Part shown: positions 33,443 to 41,992 of the stretch, in pieces | How positions within the stretch are numbered: position 1 is the stretch's first letter | How the letters are laid out: every line of letters starts with the position of its first letter | Notes under the pieces: model-generated | What the model was told of the DNA's origin: nothing | The model's database searches: none | Seen by the model: only the letters and a program-made list of their open reading frames with translations | From: MGNI01 sp964353875 | GTDB lineage: Bacteria; Chloroflexota; Anaerolineae; Anaerolineales; E44-bin32 | NCBI GenBank assembly: GCA_964353875.1 | Contig: CAYGXU010000010.1 | Location: 1 to 53,178, forward strand | Reading direction: 5' to 3' | DNA: 53,178 nt | Made by a program: the position numbers and the translations under genes

Positions 33443-34897
33443 ATGAAAATCCCAGAACGAATGATGGAAACGATTGATCGATATGGGCTGCTTAACCCTA
33501 GAGATAAGGTTTTGGTGGGGGTCTCAGGAGGGGCTGATAGCCTCTGCCTCATGATGGGTCTTCGAGAATTGGGTTACCAAGTCGTGGTTGCCCATCTGGA
33601 CCATCAACTTCGAGCCGAGAGCGTAGATGACGCACAATTCGTCGAGGCTCTTGCCAGAGAGGCCGGCCTGGAGGTTGTCATTGAAAGAGGCGATGTACAA
33701 AGTCTCATCGAACAGGGCTATTCAATCGAAGAGGCAGCACGATTAGTCCGGTATCGTTTCCTGGTTCGAGCGGCAAGGAAAGCGAAGACGATAAAAATCG
33801 CAACCGGTCATACTGCGGATGATCAGATTGAAACAGTAATGATGCATTTTCTCAGGGGAGCCGGACCTTCTGGGCTGGCTGGCATGGCGCCAAAGACGCG
33901 GCTGGATAGGTGGGCAGGGATCCCTGAGGCGCAAGACCTTTGCCTGGTACGACCGCTTCTTGAAATCCGGCGAACGGAGACAGAAGCCTATTGCCAGAGT
34001 ATGCATCTAACTCCAAGGTTAGATCGAAGCAATTTCGATCTCTCCTTCTTTCGCAACAGAATACGCCATCATCTTATTCCTATGTTGAAAGGATACAATC
34101 CAGGGATTGAACAGATTGTGTTGCGGATGGCGAAAGTGATGGCTGGGGAAGCCGCCCTGATCGACCAAATCATTGATGAGTATTGGGACAAAGTTGTTAG
34201 TTCACAAACTGAAGATAGCCTCTTCATAAAGCGTCAGGCGATACTCGCGCTCCCAATTGCACTTAGGCGCGCTTTTCTTCGACGCGTCATCGCAGTCATG
34301 TCGCCTGGGATTCGTGACATTGGTTTTGAACAAGTAGAACGAGCACTTACATTCCTTCAAGACGAAAATTCCAAAGGGAAGATTCCGCTTCTAATGGGAT
34401 TTGAGTTGAGTAAGTCCTCTCAATTCGTCATTATTCAACAGGAAGGGAGAAAACCAATCCTTCCTCAATACCCTCAAATCCGAGCGGATAAGCAGATCGA
34501 TATTCGAATCCCATGTAGTATTAATCTGGCAAATGGATGGAAATTCCTGACGGAAGAACAGGATGCACCGAATGAGAGACATCCGGAAATCCTATCTCAG
34601 TTGCACCCGCGCCTCGCAGCCATTGATATGCAAACCATAACAGGTGACATAAAGTTGCGAACAATTCAGTCGGGTGATCGTATACAGCCATTGGGAATGA
34701 ATGGCAGAGTGAAAGTATCTGAATTGTTTATCAATACTCATATCCCATTTTCTGCTCGTAAGAATTGGCCCTTGCTCCTTGATGGCGATCATATTATTTG
34801 GGTCGTTGGATTGAGAATTGCTCATCTTAACCGTATCACTTCTGAAACCAGTCGTGTCGTCAGTTTTGAGATTCAGCCACCGCCAGGGGAATCATAA
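33443..34897 (+). CDS. tilS: tRNA(Ile)-lysidine synthetase
   Basis: Converts C34 of tRNA-Ile(CAU) to lysidine so that it reads AUA; 484 aa. The N-type ATP pyrophosphatase P-loop is VGVSGGADSLCLM, with AHLDHQLR and ATGHTADDQIETVMMHFLRGAG shortened. A C-terminal domain is present (IRTIQSGDRIQPLGMNG, RKNWPLLLDGDHIIWVVGLRI in part). Start ATG 33443 lies directly behind an extended -10 with no ribosome-binding site in between, so the mRNA is probably leaderless. Single gene, divergent from mreB. Confidence 0.95.
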   Translation: MKIPERMMETIDRYGLLNPRDKVLVGVSGGADSLCLMMGLRELGYQVVVAHLDHQLRAESVDDAQFVEALAREAGLEVVIERGDVQSLIEQGYSIEEAARLVRYRFLVRAARKAKTIKIATGHTADDQIETVMMHFLRGAGPSGLAGMAPKTRLDRWAGIPEAQDLCLVRPLLEIRRTETEAYCQSMHLTPRLDRSNFDLSFFRNRIRHHLIPMLKGYNPGIEQIVLRMAKVMAGEAALIDQIIDEYWDKVVSSQTEDSLFIKRQAILALPIALRRAFLRRVIAVMSPGIRDIGFEQVERALTFLQDENSKGKIPLLMGFELSKSSQFVIIQQEGRKPILPQYPQIRADKQIDIRIPCSINLANGWKFLTEEQDAPNERHPEILSQLHPRLAAIDMQTITGDIKLRTIQSGDRIQPLGMNGRVKVSELFINTHIPFSARKNWPLLLDGDHIIWVVGLRIAHLNRITSETSRVVSFEIQPPPGES

Positions 34898-34981
34898 GTT
34901 GCATCGCTTTCATACAAATCTGAAGAAGGAAATTAGAGAGAGAGCGAAAGAGCCTGGCTATCCCAATGGGTTGTTACAACC

Positions 34982-35011
34982 TTGACTAGCCATGGATATT
35001 ATTGTTAGAAT
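34982..35011 (+). promoter_or_regulatory. Promoter upstream of the glnA leader
   Basis: TTGACT (34982-34987), 18-nt spacer, TAGAAT (35006-35011) preceded by TGT (extended -10). Transcript start near 35018, about 495 nt before glnA. Confidence 0.65.
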
Positions 35012-35017
35012 GCGCTC

Positions 35018-35512
35018 AATTTACGTAAAAGTTGTTGACAACAGAATATGAGGAGAACAGCGTATGGATCTCATCAGGGGGCTGAGATCACGAGGAGGAG
35101 GTTCCCACTTGTTGTGGGGCTAACCCCAGATTGGCTTGCTGGGGGAACATCGAATCATCAGCGGATGCCTCTGAAGCATACCACAGGCTTCTTTCTCCCC
35201 AATTGATGAGTGTCAAGAGAAAACCTTCTGGTAACAGGAGGGACAAAATTGGCGCAGTGGACCAATCGTTCTTTGAACGAGCGGTCATTCTATTGCATTG
35301 GGCATGTCTCTCATCGAATTTTATACGGATACTCATGATACGATACATATTAATTCGATATTTTCGGCCAATAGTCTGGGTTTAGGTTTTCTCGAATTCG
35401 CTTTTTGCGTCTTCAGTTGTTCATGAAATGAATAAAGTCGCAAAGCCATATCGGAGATCGGGGTATTTGCCTTCGATCAGATGATAATTCATAAGAGAAA
35501 GGGGTAGCCGTC
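35018..35512 (+). promoter_or_regulatory. Long structured leader or small RNA ahead of glnA
   Basis: Three mutually exclusive stems share the same bases: CCCAC (35104-35108)/GTGGG (35114-35118); TGGGG (35115-35119)/CCCCA (35124-35128); CCCCAG (35124-35129)/CTGGGG (35139-35144). An outer GTTCCC (35101-35106)/GGGAAC (35143-35148) can enclose them. A 19-codon ORF ends in the loop of the second stem. Looks like an attenuator or an undescribed regulatory RNA; it matches no riboswitch class I recognise. The part from about 35150 to 35512 shows no further gene. A weaker second promoter TTGCCT-17-CATAAG (35467-35495) could serve glnA directly. Confidence 0.5.
35064..35123 (+). CDS. Possible 19-aa leader peptide
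   Basis: ATG 35064, with AGGAG about 8 nt upstream, opens MDLIRGLRSRGGGSHLLWG and stops at TAA 35121-35123. The stop lies exactly in the CTAA loop of the hairpin TGGGG-CTAA-CCCCA, so a translating ribosome would control which stem forms. No run of a single regulatory amino acid is obvious apart from Gly and Arg. Short length makes this uncertain. Confidence 0.4.
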   Translation: MDLIRGLRSRGGGSHLLWG

Positions 35513-36847
35513 ATGAGCATGGACATCACGGAAAGGATTAAATCGGATGAGGTCAAGTTCATTTGTCTCCAGTTTACGGATGTGACTGGGGCGGTCAAGA
35601 GTGTGGACATCCCTGCCAATCGGATGAAATTTGCCCTTGATAATGGAATCTGGTTTGATGGTTCTTCCGTTGAGGGATTTGCCCGAATTCAAGAAAGCGA
35701 CATGTGTTTACATCCGGATGCGGATACGTACGCTGTCTTGCCCTGGGCTCAGCCGGAACGCAGGAGAGCCAGGGTTATCTGCGACATCTATCGTCCTGAT
35801 GGGAAACCATTTCCTGGTGATCCACGTGGGACCTTGAAGCGGATATTGACCAGGATTGAAGAACGCGGCTGGCGATTTAATGTCGGTCCTGAGCCTGAAT
35901 TCTTTCTCGTGCGAAAAAATGGGCCCAATGGGATGCATCCAGTCCCTCATGATGTAGGAGGGTATTTTGATTTTTCTGCCAGTGACGAAGCTCAGCGTGT
36001 ACGCAATGAACTCATGTTCGCATTGGCTTCTATGGGTTTGGAAGTCGAGATGGGGCATCACGAGGTGGCATTGGGCCAGCATGAGATTGACTTTCATTTC
36101 GCCGATGCCCTTAAAACAGCAGATAACGTCGTTACCCTCAAATACACTGTAAGAGCATTGGCAGCGCAACATGGCCTGATAGCGACCTTTATGCCCAAAC
36201 CGATCTTCGGTATCAATGGTTCCGGAATGCATACTCATCAATCCATTTCTGACTTAAAAGGTTCTAATTTGTTTTATGATGAAAGCGACCGCTATGGTTT
36301 ATCAGAGATGGCTTACGGATTTATGGCAGGGCAGATGGCGCATGCACGCGCAATGTCCGCTGTGGTCGCTCCAACAGTCAATTCTTATAAGAGGATCGTC
36401 CCAGGTTATGAGGCCCCAGTCTATATCTGCTGGGCACAAATTAATCGCTCTGCCATGATTCGAATCCCTGAGCCCGGGGTAGGGCGAGAAGCCTCGACTC
36501 GTGTAGAGCTGCGTTTTCCTGATCCCTCCTGCAATCCCTATCTTGCTTTTGCTGTCATGCTTATGGCTGGATTGGATGGAATCGATCGAAAATTGGAATG
36601 TCCTCCACCTGTAAATAATTTGAACATTTACGAGATGAAAGATAAAGAACTCGTTGAATTAGGGATATCCCAATTGCCCGGTTCTTTAGCGGAAGCATTA
36701 GACGAGCTGGATCGAGACGAAATCATCAAAAACTGTTTGGGTGAGGAGATCTACGAGGCCTTCGTGCGCGCGAAACAGTCGGAATGGGATGCCTATCGGA
36801 CACATGTCATGGATTGGGAGATAGAAACCTATTTAGAAACGGCATAA
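35513..36847 (+). CDS. glnA: Glutamine synthetase, type I
   Basis: Makes glutamine from glutamate, ammonia and ATP; 444 aa, the size of the shorter GSI-alpha form. Signatures: WFDGSSVEGFARIQESDM, GPEPEFFLV, GHHEVALGQHEIDFHF, NGSGMHTHQS, and YKRIVPGYEAPVYICW. The Tyr adenylylation motif of GSI-beta was not seen, in line with the alpha type, often under feedback or transcriptional control. ATG 35513 follows AAAGGGG; an ATG two codons later is also possible. Upstream is a long structured leader. Confidence 0.96.
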   Translation: MSMDITERIKSDEVKFICLQFTDVTGAVKSVDIPANRMKFALDNGIWFDGSSVEGFARIQESDMCLHPDADTYAVLPWAQPERRRARVICDIYRPDGKPFPGDPRGTLKRILTRIEERGWRFNVGPEPEFFLVRKNGPNGMHPVPHDVGGYFDFSASDEAQRVRNELMFALASMGLEVEMGHHEVALGQHEIDFHFADALKTADNVVTLKYTVRALAAQHGLIATFMPKPIFGINGSGMHTHQSISDLKGSNLFYDESDRYGLSEMAYGFMAGQMAHARAMSAVVAPTVNSYKRIVPGYEAPVYICWAQINRSAMIRIPEPGVGREASTRVELRFPDPSCNPYLAFAVMLMAGLDGIDRKLECPPPVNNLNIYEMKDKELVELGISQLPGSLAEALDELDRDEIIKNCLGEEIYEAFVRAKQSEWDAYRTHVMDWEIETYLETA

Positions 36848-36894
36848 TGATATCAAACATCTCGAGATGATAAAGACTTCTTTTTGATCCGTAT

Positions 36895-37836
36895 CTAGTT
36901 AGATTTGCGTGAACGTACTTTCTCCCACGTGCGACAATAAGAACATTGTCCTGGTACCGATGTGGGCTGTCCGCAACTGGGACAGGCGTGCAGAGCCACT
37001 CTCTCTTCTCCTGAATCGTATAAAAGAAGCCTCTCTTGCTTTGCCTTGAGAAAGGAGAGGTAGAAATGCTGCTTTACTCCAGGATTTTCACTTTCCATGC
37101 GATTGAGAATTTCTTTGTAATAGATCGATTTTGCATTGATAGAAAATGGGCACTCGTCGTAGATATAGTCTATCCCGCGTAGAAATGCATAAGCTGCGGC
37201 CTCCCGTTCGTATAGGCGACAAAATGGTTTTACACGACGGATGAAGCCCTCAGAACTACCCTTAAGGACAGGCCACTGTCGGGAGAGGAAACCTACTTGC
37301 CAATGGAGTACATTGCCAAATAGGACCGCAACTTCGTCATCTAGATTATGCCCTGTGGCGAGGACATTATAACCGCCATCACGTCCCACTTGATTCATGA
37401 TATGACGCTTGGTCAATCCGCAGAGAGAGCATGCTTTTGTTAGCCCACGAGAGGTGAGAGAGGCTGCTTCTGGAATGGTCGCTCCTTCAACTTGACGAAC
37501 CTCAAACGTAATCAGCTGCAATTGGTGTTTTTGAGCAAAGGCTTCTGCTTTTCTTTTTGATTGATCAGAGTAAGCCCGATTTCCATCGATCCCTAAATCG
37601 ATATAAAGACCATCGGCGCGGTATTGAAGACGAGTGAGGATATCCCACAAGGAGAGCGAATCCTTTCCGCCCGATACGGCAACGAGGATACGTTCTTCTG
37701 GGGTGAACATGTCATATTTTTGGATAAAACGTTGGGTCTGACCAAGAACCCAATCCTGGTAATGGTCGGAACAAAGCGCCAGCTTATGCTGGCGCATATT
37801 GATTACTGCTTTTTGACCGCATTTCCTGCATTTCAC
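36895..37836 (-). CDS. ttuA: TtuA-type tRNA 2-thiolation enzyme
   Basis: TtcA/TtuA family ATP pyrophosphatase that thiolates m5U54 of tRNA to s2T, stabilising tRNA at high temperature in Thermus. 313 aa. N-terminal zinc finger CRKCGQKA...CSDH, P-loop VAVSGGKDSLSLWDIL, catalytic CSLCGLTKR and TGHNLDDE, and a C-terminal zinc finger CPSCGQ...CSYC. Start GTG 37836 overlaps the ttuB stop (GTGA) and gives the usual short start before the first zinc finger; a TTG at 37857 is less likely. Sulfur should come from TtuB, encoded just upstream. Confidence 0.88.
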   Translation of the reverse strand: MKCRKCGQKAVINMRQHKLALCSDHYQDWVLGQTQRFIQKYDMFTPEERILVAVSGGKDSLSLWDILTRLQYRADGLYIDLGIDGNRAYSDQSKRKAEAFAQKHQLQLITFEVRQVEGATIPEAASLTSRGLTKACSLCGLTKRHIMNQVGRDGGYNVLATGHNLDDEVAVLFGNVLHWQVGFLSRQWPVLKGSSEGFIRRVKPFCRLYEREAAAYAFLRGIDYIYDECPFSINAKSIYYKEILNRMESENPGVKQHFYLSFLKAKQERLLLYDSGEERVALHACPSCGQPTSVPGQCSYCRTWEKVRSRKSN

Positions 37837-38072
37837 CGGATATTTACCTGCCAGCAAACATTGGCTGGGAATGGATGCGAACCGCCCGAGATCACAGCAA
37901 TTAGTTTAATTTCATCCCCCTTCTTGAGAATCTCATCATCAGTAAGTAGCTTCCCATCTCGGGTTGCCAGGACAGTTTCGGGACGAATTTGAATGGAAAA
38001 GAGAGCATCCCGAATGGTCATGCCTGAACGAACTTCATAGATCTTCCCTCGAAGCGTCATTTGAGCGGTCAT
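37833..38072 (-). CDS. ttuB: Ubiquitin-like sulfur carrier TtuB (ThiS/MoaD family) with C-terminal tail
   Basis: A 79-aa beta-grasp protein: MTAQMTLRGKIYEVRSGMT, IRPETVLATRDGKLLTDDEIL, GDEIKLIAVISGG. In Thermus TtuB ends with Gly-Gly, activated as a thiocarboxylate to give sulfur to TtuA. Here the di-glycine (residues 63-64) is followed by 15 more residues (SHPFPANVCWQVNIR) before the stop, which overlaps the ttuA start. The tail would have to be removed, or the protein works differently. ATG 38072 is chosen for GAGGAG 4 nt upstream. Confidence 0.85.
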   Translation of the reverse strand: MTAQMTLRGKIYEVRSGMTIRDALFSIQIRPETVLATRDGKLLTDDEILKKGDEIKLIAVISGGSHPFPANVCWQVNIR

Positions 38073-38246
38073 AACTCTCCTCAAATCCCTTTTCTGCCAA
38101 AAAGGGAAATATTGTAAGAAAACAACTAAGGGAAGGCTGCACCTTGAAAGAATAAGGAAGAAGAAGACAAGTTTGACACGCTCTGGAAATCAATCCACAA
38201 GCCAATCCATTTAAAAATGGATGACACTGTAAGGGTATTTGCACAA

Positions 38247-39137
38247 TTATGCCTTCGTCTCCTTTGCATCCAATTCCTGAGCTCTCATCGCTTTGAAAGC
38301 TGTAATGGCGACTTCAAGCATATCTTTGTCAGGCTCACGCGTCGTGAGACGCTGTAATGCCAGGTTTGGAGCCACGATTCTCCTCACCCATGGCATGTCT
38401 GAGAAGCGCGCTGTTAGGCGAATATATTCATAGGCCAGCATCGCCAAGAAAGGGATTAGCAGAATTCGGCTGAGTAAGCGTGACAAGATGGGCATGGGAC
38501 CTAACAGGCTGAATATGAGAATTGAGAGGACTACAACAGTCAAAAGGAAAGCTGTACCACAGCGAGGGTGTTCCCTTGAATAACGAGCGACATTTTCGAC
38601 ATCTATTGGGGCACCAGCCTCATAGGCGTTAATGGTCTTATGTTCCGCTCCGTGGTATCCATAAACACGTTTGATTTCAGGCATAAAACCGATAGCCCAA
38701 ATATATCCAATCAGCAGAAGCAGCCTTACCAATCCTTCCACAAGGCTAGTCACAACCCCATGCCATCCGAACCCTTTTTCAAAGAGATAACCTATGCCAG
38801 CTGGGAGAAGGAAGAAGAAAGCAATACCGATGATGAGAGAGAGGATCAAGGTGATGACCATCGTAGCTCCCTCGACTTTTTCCTCCTCTCCTGCCTGAAC
38901 ATTGACAGAGAATGTTAAGGCGCGCATTCCTAGAACAAATGCGTCTCCTAACATGAGTAATCCGCGTAGAAACGGAATTTGCGCGATTCGGCTGCGATAG
39001 ATTCTTCCCAAAGGTTGTTTTTCAACTATGATGGTGCGATCCGGAGTTCGCACTGCCATTGCACAAACGTCTCGACCTCGCATCATCACCCCTTCGACCA
39101 ATGCTTGTCCGCCATAGTAAGGTAATGATTTATCCAC
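38247..39137 (-). CDS. DUF1385 integral membrane protein (YqhQ-like)
   Basis: A 296-aa membrane protein of DUF1385, function unknown. Signatures YYGGQALVEGVMMRGRD at the N-terminus and YGYHGAEHKTINAYEAG with REHPRCGTAFLL in the middle; four to five hydrophobic helices. Start GTG 39137 with AAGGAG 7 nt upstream; a longer frame upstream reads through the preceding stop and lacks homology. 19 nt behind the M20 peptidase, so probably co-transcribed. A perfect palindrome ATCCATTT-AA-AAATGGAT lies 3' of it at 38205-38222. Confidence 0.88.
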   Translation of the reverse strand: MDKSLPYYGGQALVEGVMMRGRDVCAMAVRTPDRTIIVEKQPLGRIYRSRIAQIPFLRGLLMLGDAFVLGMRALTFSVNVQAGEEEKVEGATMVITLILSLIIGIAFFFLLPAGIGYLFEKGFGWHGVVTSLVEGLVRLLLLIGYIWAIGFMPEIKRVYGYHGAEHKTINAYEAGAPIDVENVARYSREHPRCGTAFLLTVVVLSILIFSLLGPMPILSRLLSRILLIPFLAMLAYEYIRLTARFSDMPWVRRIVAPNLALQRLTTREPDKDMLEVAITAFKAMRAQELDAKETKA

Positions 39138-39156
39138 GAAGATACTCCTTATGAAA

Positions 39157-40530
39157 CTAAGAACCGATACCTGCCATAAAATGAATGTGGGTCTCGATGC
39201 CACGATAAAAAGTAGGCAAATGGATTTTCTCATTCGGCGCGTGCAGGTTGTCATCGGGCAGGCCAAAGCCAAGCATCAAGCTATTTACTTGTAAGATTTC
39301 TTTCAACATGCCTACTACTGGTACCGATCCGCCCTCTCGCTTATAAAGGGGGGATTTCCCCCAAACCTTTTCGAGCGCGATGGAAGCAGCCTGAACAGCT
39401 TTTGACTCGAGATCGATCATCCCGGGGAGGCAACTGGAGTGTTCCAGTAGTTCCCATTGAATTGAAGTCGGAATATGGTCATTTAAATACTTCTCTAGAG
39501 ATTGTCTTACCATCTGCGGGGTTTGGTCAGGAACCAAACGCATTGAAAATTTTGCCATGGCTCGCGCAGGAAGAACCGTTTTTGAACCTTCTCCGATAAA
39601 ACCACTATATAATCCGTTGACATCCAGCGTTGGGCGTGCAGTTGCTCTTTCAGTCGGGGTGTAACCTTTTTCGCCATCGAGTTCTTTTGCGCCTGACTGC
39701 GATAGCCACCAGGGATCATCCTGAGGCAACTTGGCCATTTGCTTCCTTTCTTCTGGCGTTATTGGTCGAACAGGGTCATAAAAACCAGGCAGTGTTACCC
39801 GGCCGTCCTCATCCTTCATCCCGGCTATGAGATCACAGAGAATGTTTGCTGGATTAACCACCGTGCCGCCAAAAGTTCCAGAATGCAGATCGGAAGTCGG
39901 TCCCTGCAGTCGGATCTCAAAATATGAGATACCTCGTAAAGCATAGACGATGCAAGGGATATCCGCTGCCAGGATACCGGAATCGGTATTTAAGCAGAAA
40001 TCGCAATCCAGGAGATGACGATACTCCTGGATGAATGTTTCCAGGTTGGGTGATCCAATCTCCTCTTCTCCTTCGATCATGTATTTGATATTGATCGGAA
40101 GACCATCGGTCTCTAACATCGCCTGCATGGCTTTCAAATGGGCTATGAGCTGTCCCTTCATGTCAGAGGCGCCGCGGGCGAAGAGCGCTTCCCCGCGAAT
40201 TTCTGGTTTAAATGGATCGCTCTCCCATTCGTTTAGGGGATCAACTGGCTGAACATCATAATGTCCGTAAACCAGGATTGTAGGGGCATTGATCCCCGCT
40301 TTTAACCACGAACCATATACAACTGGATGACGGGCTGTAGGTAGTATTTTTACTTCTTCAAAACCAAAAGCCTCCAACTTGGAAGCGATCCACCCTGCAG
40401 TGCGTTTCATGTCGTTTTCGTGTTCTGGTAATGTCGAGATGGAAGGTATGATCAGGAGGGATTTTAAATCCTCCAAGGCGTCTTTCTCATGCTCCCTGGC
40501 ATATTGAATGGCGGCATCGACATTCATCAT
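39157..40530 (-). CDS. M20-family metallopeptidase (dipeptidase type)
   Basis: Di-zinc peptidase of 457 aa, cytosolic, cleaving short peptides. Metal ligands are visible: His in VYGHYDVQP, bridging Asp in GASDMKGQ, catalytic Glu pair in EGEEEIGS, Asp in NTDSGI and C-terminal His in PDDNLHAPNEKI. A lid (dimerisation) domain with LHSGTFGGTVVNPANIL lies between. ATG 40530 follows GAGGAG; 26 codons upstream lack homology. Substrate preference is not known. Confidence 0.92.
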   Translation of the reverse strand: MMNVDAAIQYAREHEKDALEDLKSLLIIPSISTLPEHENDMKRTAGWIASKLEAFGFEEVKILPTARHPVVYGSWLKAGINAPTILVYGHYDVQPVDPLNEWESDPFKPEIRGEALFARGASDMKGQLIAHLKAMQAMLETDGLPINIKYMIEGEEEIGSPNLETFIQEYRHLLDCDFCLNTDSGILAADIPCIVYALRGISYFEIRLQGPTSDLHSGTFGGTVVNPANILCDLIAGMKDEDGRVTLPGFYDPVRPITPEERKQMAKLPQDDPWWLSQSGAKELDGEKGYTPTERATARPTLDVNGLYSGFIGEGSKTVLPARAMAKFSMRLVPDQTPQMVRQSLEKYLNDHIPTSIQWELLEHSSCLPGMIDLESKAVQAASIALEKVWGKSPLYKREGGSVPVVGMLKEILQVNSLMLGFGLPDDNLHAPNEKIHLPTFYRGIETHIHFMAGIGS

Positions 40531-40584
40531 GATTGGCTCCTCACAGAAAAAATTAAGGTTGAAATGCGACTTGACATAAGGACA

Positions 40585-40590
40585 ATTATA
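40585..40590 (-). promoter_or_regulatory. -10 of the M20 peptidase unit
   Basis: Perfect TATAAT on the minus strand (40590-40585), about 48 nt of leader before ATG 40530. The -35 (TTCCAT, 16-nt spacing) is poor. Confidence 0.45.
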
Positions 40591-40665
40591 ACCGCTGATA
40601 AAAGGCATGGAAGAATTCGTGGCTGGGTAATCTATTGTCCTTTATTATGTCAGGAGCGAAGTTCT

Positions 40666-41673
40666 TTATGGAAGTGCTTCGATTTTTTGAAAAGCTTCAT
40701 TGATTGCAATCAATGAGTGGTCCAATCGGAACTGGGTATGGCGATGTCCGCCAGCATATTCCTCGTATATGTGAGGGATTCCCATATTGGTTAATTGTCG
40801 ATCCATCTTCCGGGCACCATAATGTAGAAAGTATTCATCACGATTGCCACAATCAATATAAAGTAAGCGGAAGGATTGAAGAGGTTCAATATTGCTATCC
40901 AGAAGTTCAAGCGGATCCTTTTGTTTCCACTTTATCCAAATATCGGAAATGATCTCACCGGTGTGCAAGTCGACAGGCCAGTCGAATCCAAGGGGGGATG
41001 TGGGATTGGGAGAATAACAGGCGGACATGGCAGCGATGCTCAAAACATGGAAGAAATCAGTGTCTTTAGGTCTGAATGAGTATGGATCTTCGAGGATGGA
41101 AGTTATATCTATGCGGGTGACCAGGGCGGGGAGTTCTAACAAATCCAGGGCATAGCACTTTTCAAAGTACTTATCTCCACTATGGTCAGCAATCAGGCCG
41201 AATATCTGTGGGTATTTTAAAGCCGTCATCATCGCTCCATATCCACCGGATGATCTTCCGACAATCGCTCTATGGTTGCGATCTGGGATTGTGCGAAATT
41301 GCTGATCAACAAAGTCGACGATTTCGATAAGATACTGCTGGTAACAGCCGGTAGCAGTGGAATCGAGGTACTGGGAGCCGCCATAGCGTGTGAAGCAATC
41401 CGGCATGACCAGGATCATTGGCTGACATTTCCCTTGAGTGATCAAGCGATCCATTCGGTTTTGAATGTCCTCCTCCCAAGCAACTTGATTGAGAAAGCTC
41501 AGCCCACGATTGCTGAAGCTGGCTAACAAGTAAATGACCGGAAAACATTGCTCGTTGTTACCGTATCCTGGCGGCAGGTAGATTACAAGTGGACGGATGG
41601 ATGGGTCGCCAAGTGGATTGTTCAATAAGGTTTTGCTGGCGACGGTTTCGATTGCGATGGTTGAGACTGACAT
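40666..41673 (-). CDS. Alpha/beta-hydrolase of the putative esterase (esterase D) family
   Basis: A 335-aa cytosolic esterase. Nucleophile elbow VGRSSGGYGAMM, the acid likely Asp in YIDCGNRDEYFL and His in YAGGHRHTQFR; oxyanion segment VIYLPPGYGNNEQCFPVIYLL shortened. Family members hydrolyse S-formylglutathione, acyl sugars or siderophore esters; the substrate here is unknown. ATG 41673 is preceded by GGAGGG. It lies 135 nt upstream of the M20 peptidase on the same strand and is divergent from the gene at 41993. Confidence 0.88.
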   Translation of the reverse strand: MSVSTIAIETVASKTLLNNPLGDPSIRPLVIYLPPGYGNNEQCFPVIYLLASFSNRGLSFLNQVAWEEDIQNRMDRLITQGKCQPMILVMPDCFTRYGGSQYLDSTATGCYQQYLIEIVDFVDQQFRTIPDRNHRAIVGRSSGGYGAMMTALKYPQIFGLIADHSGDKYFEKCYALDLLELPALVTRIDITSILEDPYSFRPKDTDFFHVLSIAAMSACYSPNPTSPLGFDWPVDLHTGEIISDIWIKWKQKDPLELLDSNIEPLQSFRLLYIDCGNRDEYFLHYGARKMDRQLTNMGIPHIYEEYAGGHRHTQFRLDHSLIAINEAFQKIEALP

Positions 41674-41992
41674 AATCCCTCCTGGAAATAATTGTAATGG
41701 CATCATAATCAATTCCATAACGAAATGATAAAATAAATTGTACAAATAATAGTAATAAACTCATAATTATGTTGGTTGTCTTGAGATCAAAGCCAGCCAA
41801 TCCGCTATTGACTGGCAAACGCGTCTTGAAATAATTGGCTCCATGGGGTGAGTGGATTAGAATATGCTCTTTGGTTATTCATATTGCTCTTCACGACCTT
41901 TGAGAGAATGATAATTCGATAATGAGCGAATTGATAAAATCTAATTTTTCGTATGAGAGAGGCGCTTTTCATCAAATCTTTGGACCGGTAAA
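41674..41992. other. Divergent intergenic region, esterase / ParB-like gene
   Basis: AT-rich (41700-41770 especially), no gene seen. Carries the rightward promoter at 41835-41863; the leftward promoter for the esterase was not recognised. Confidence 0.45.
41835..41863 (+). promoter_or_regulatory. Possible promoter of the ParB/Srx-like gene
   Basis: TTGGCT (41835-41840), 17-nt spacer, TAGAAT (41858-41863). Leader would be about 120 nt. Confidence 0.4.

Noticed and set aside
35035..35040. Perfect TTGACA as -35 of a second promoter in the glnA leader
   Set aside because: No -10-like hexamer at 15-19 nt distance; the TTGACT/TAGAAT pair upstream is much better.
35080..35130. TPP riboswitch suggested by GGGCTGAGATCAC
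   Set aside because: The second conserved TPP arm (ACCTGATCTGG) is absent, and the gene downstream is glnA.
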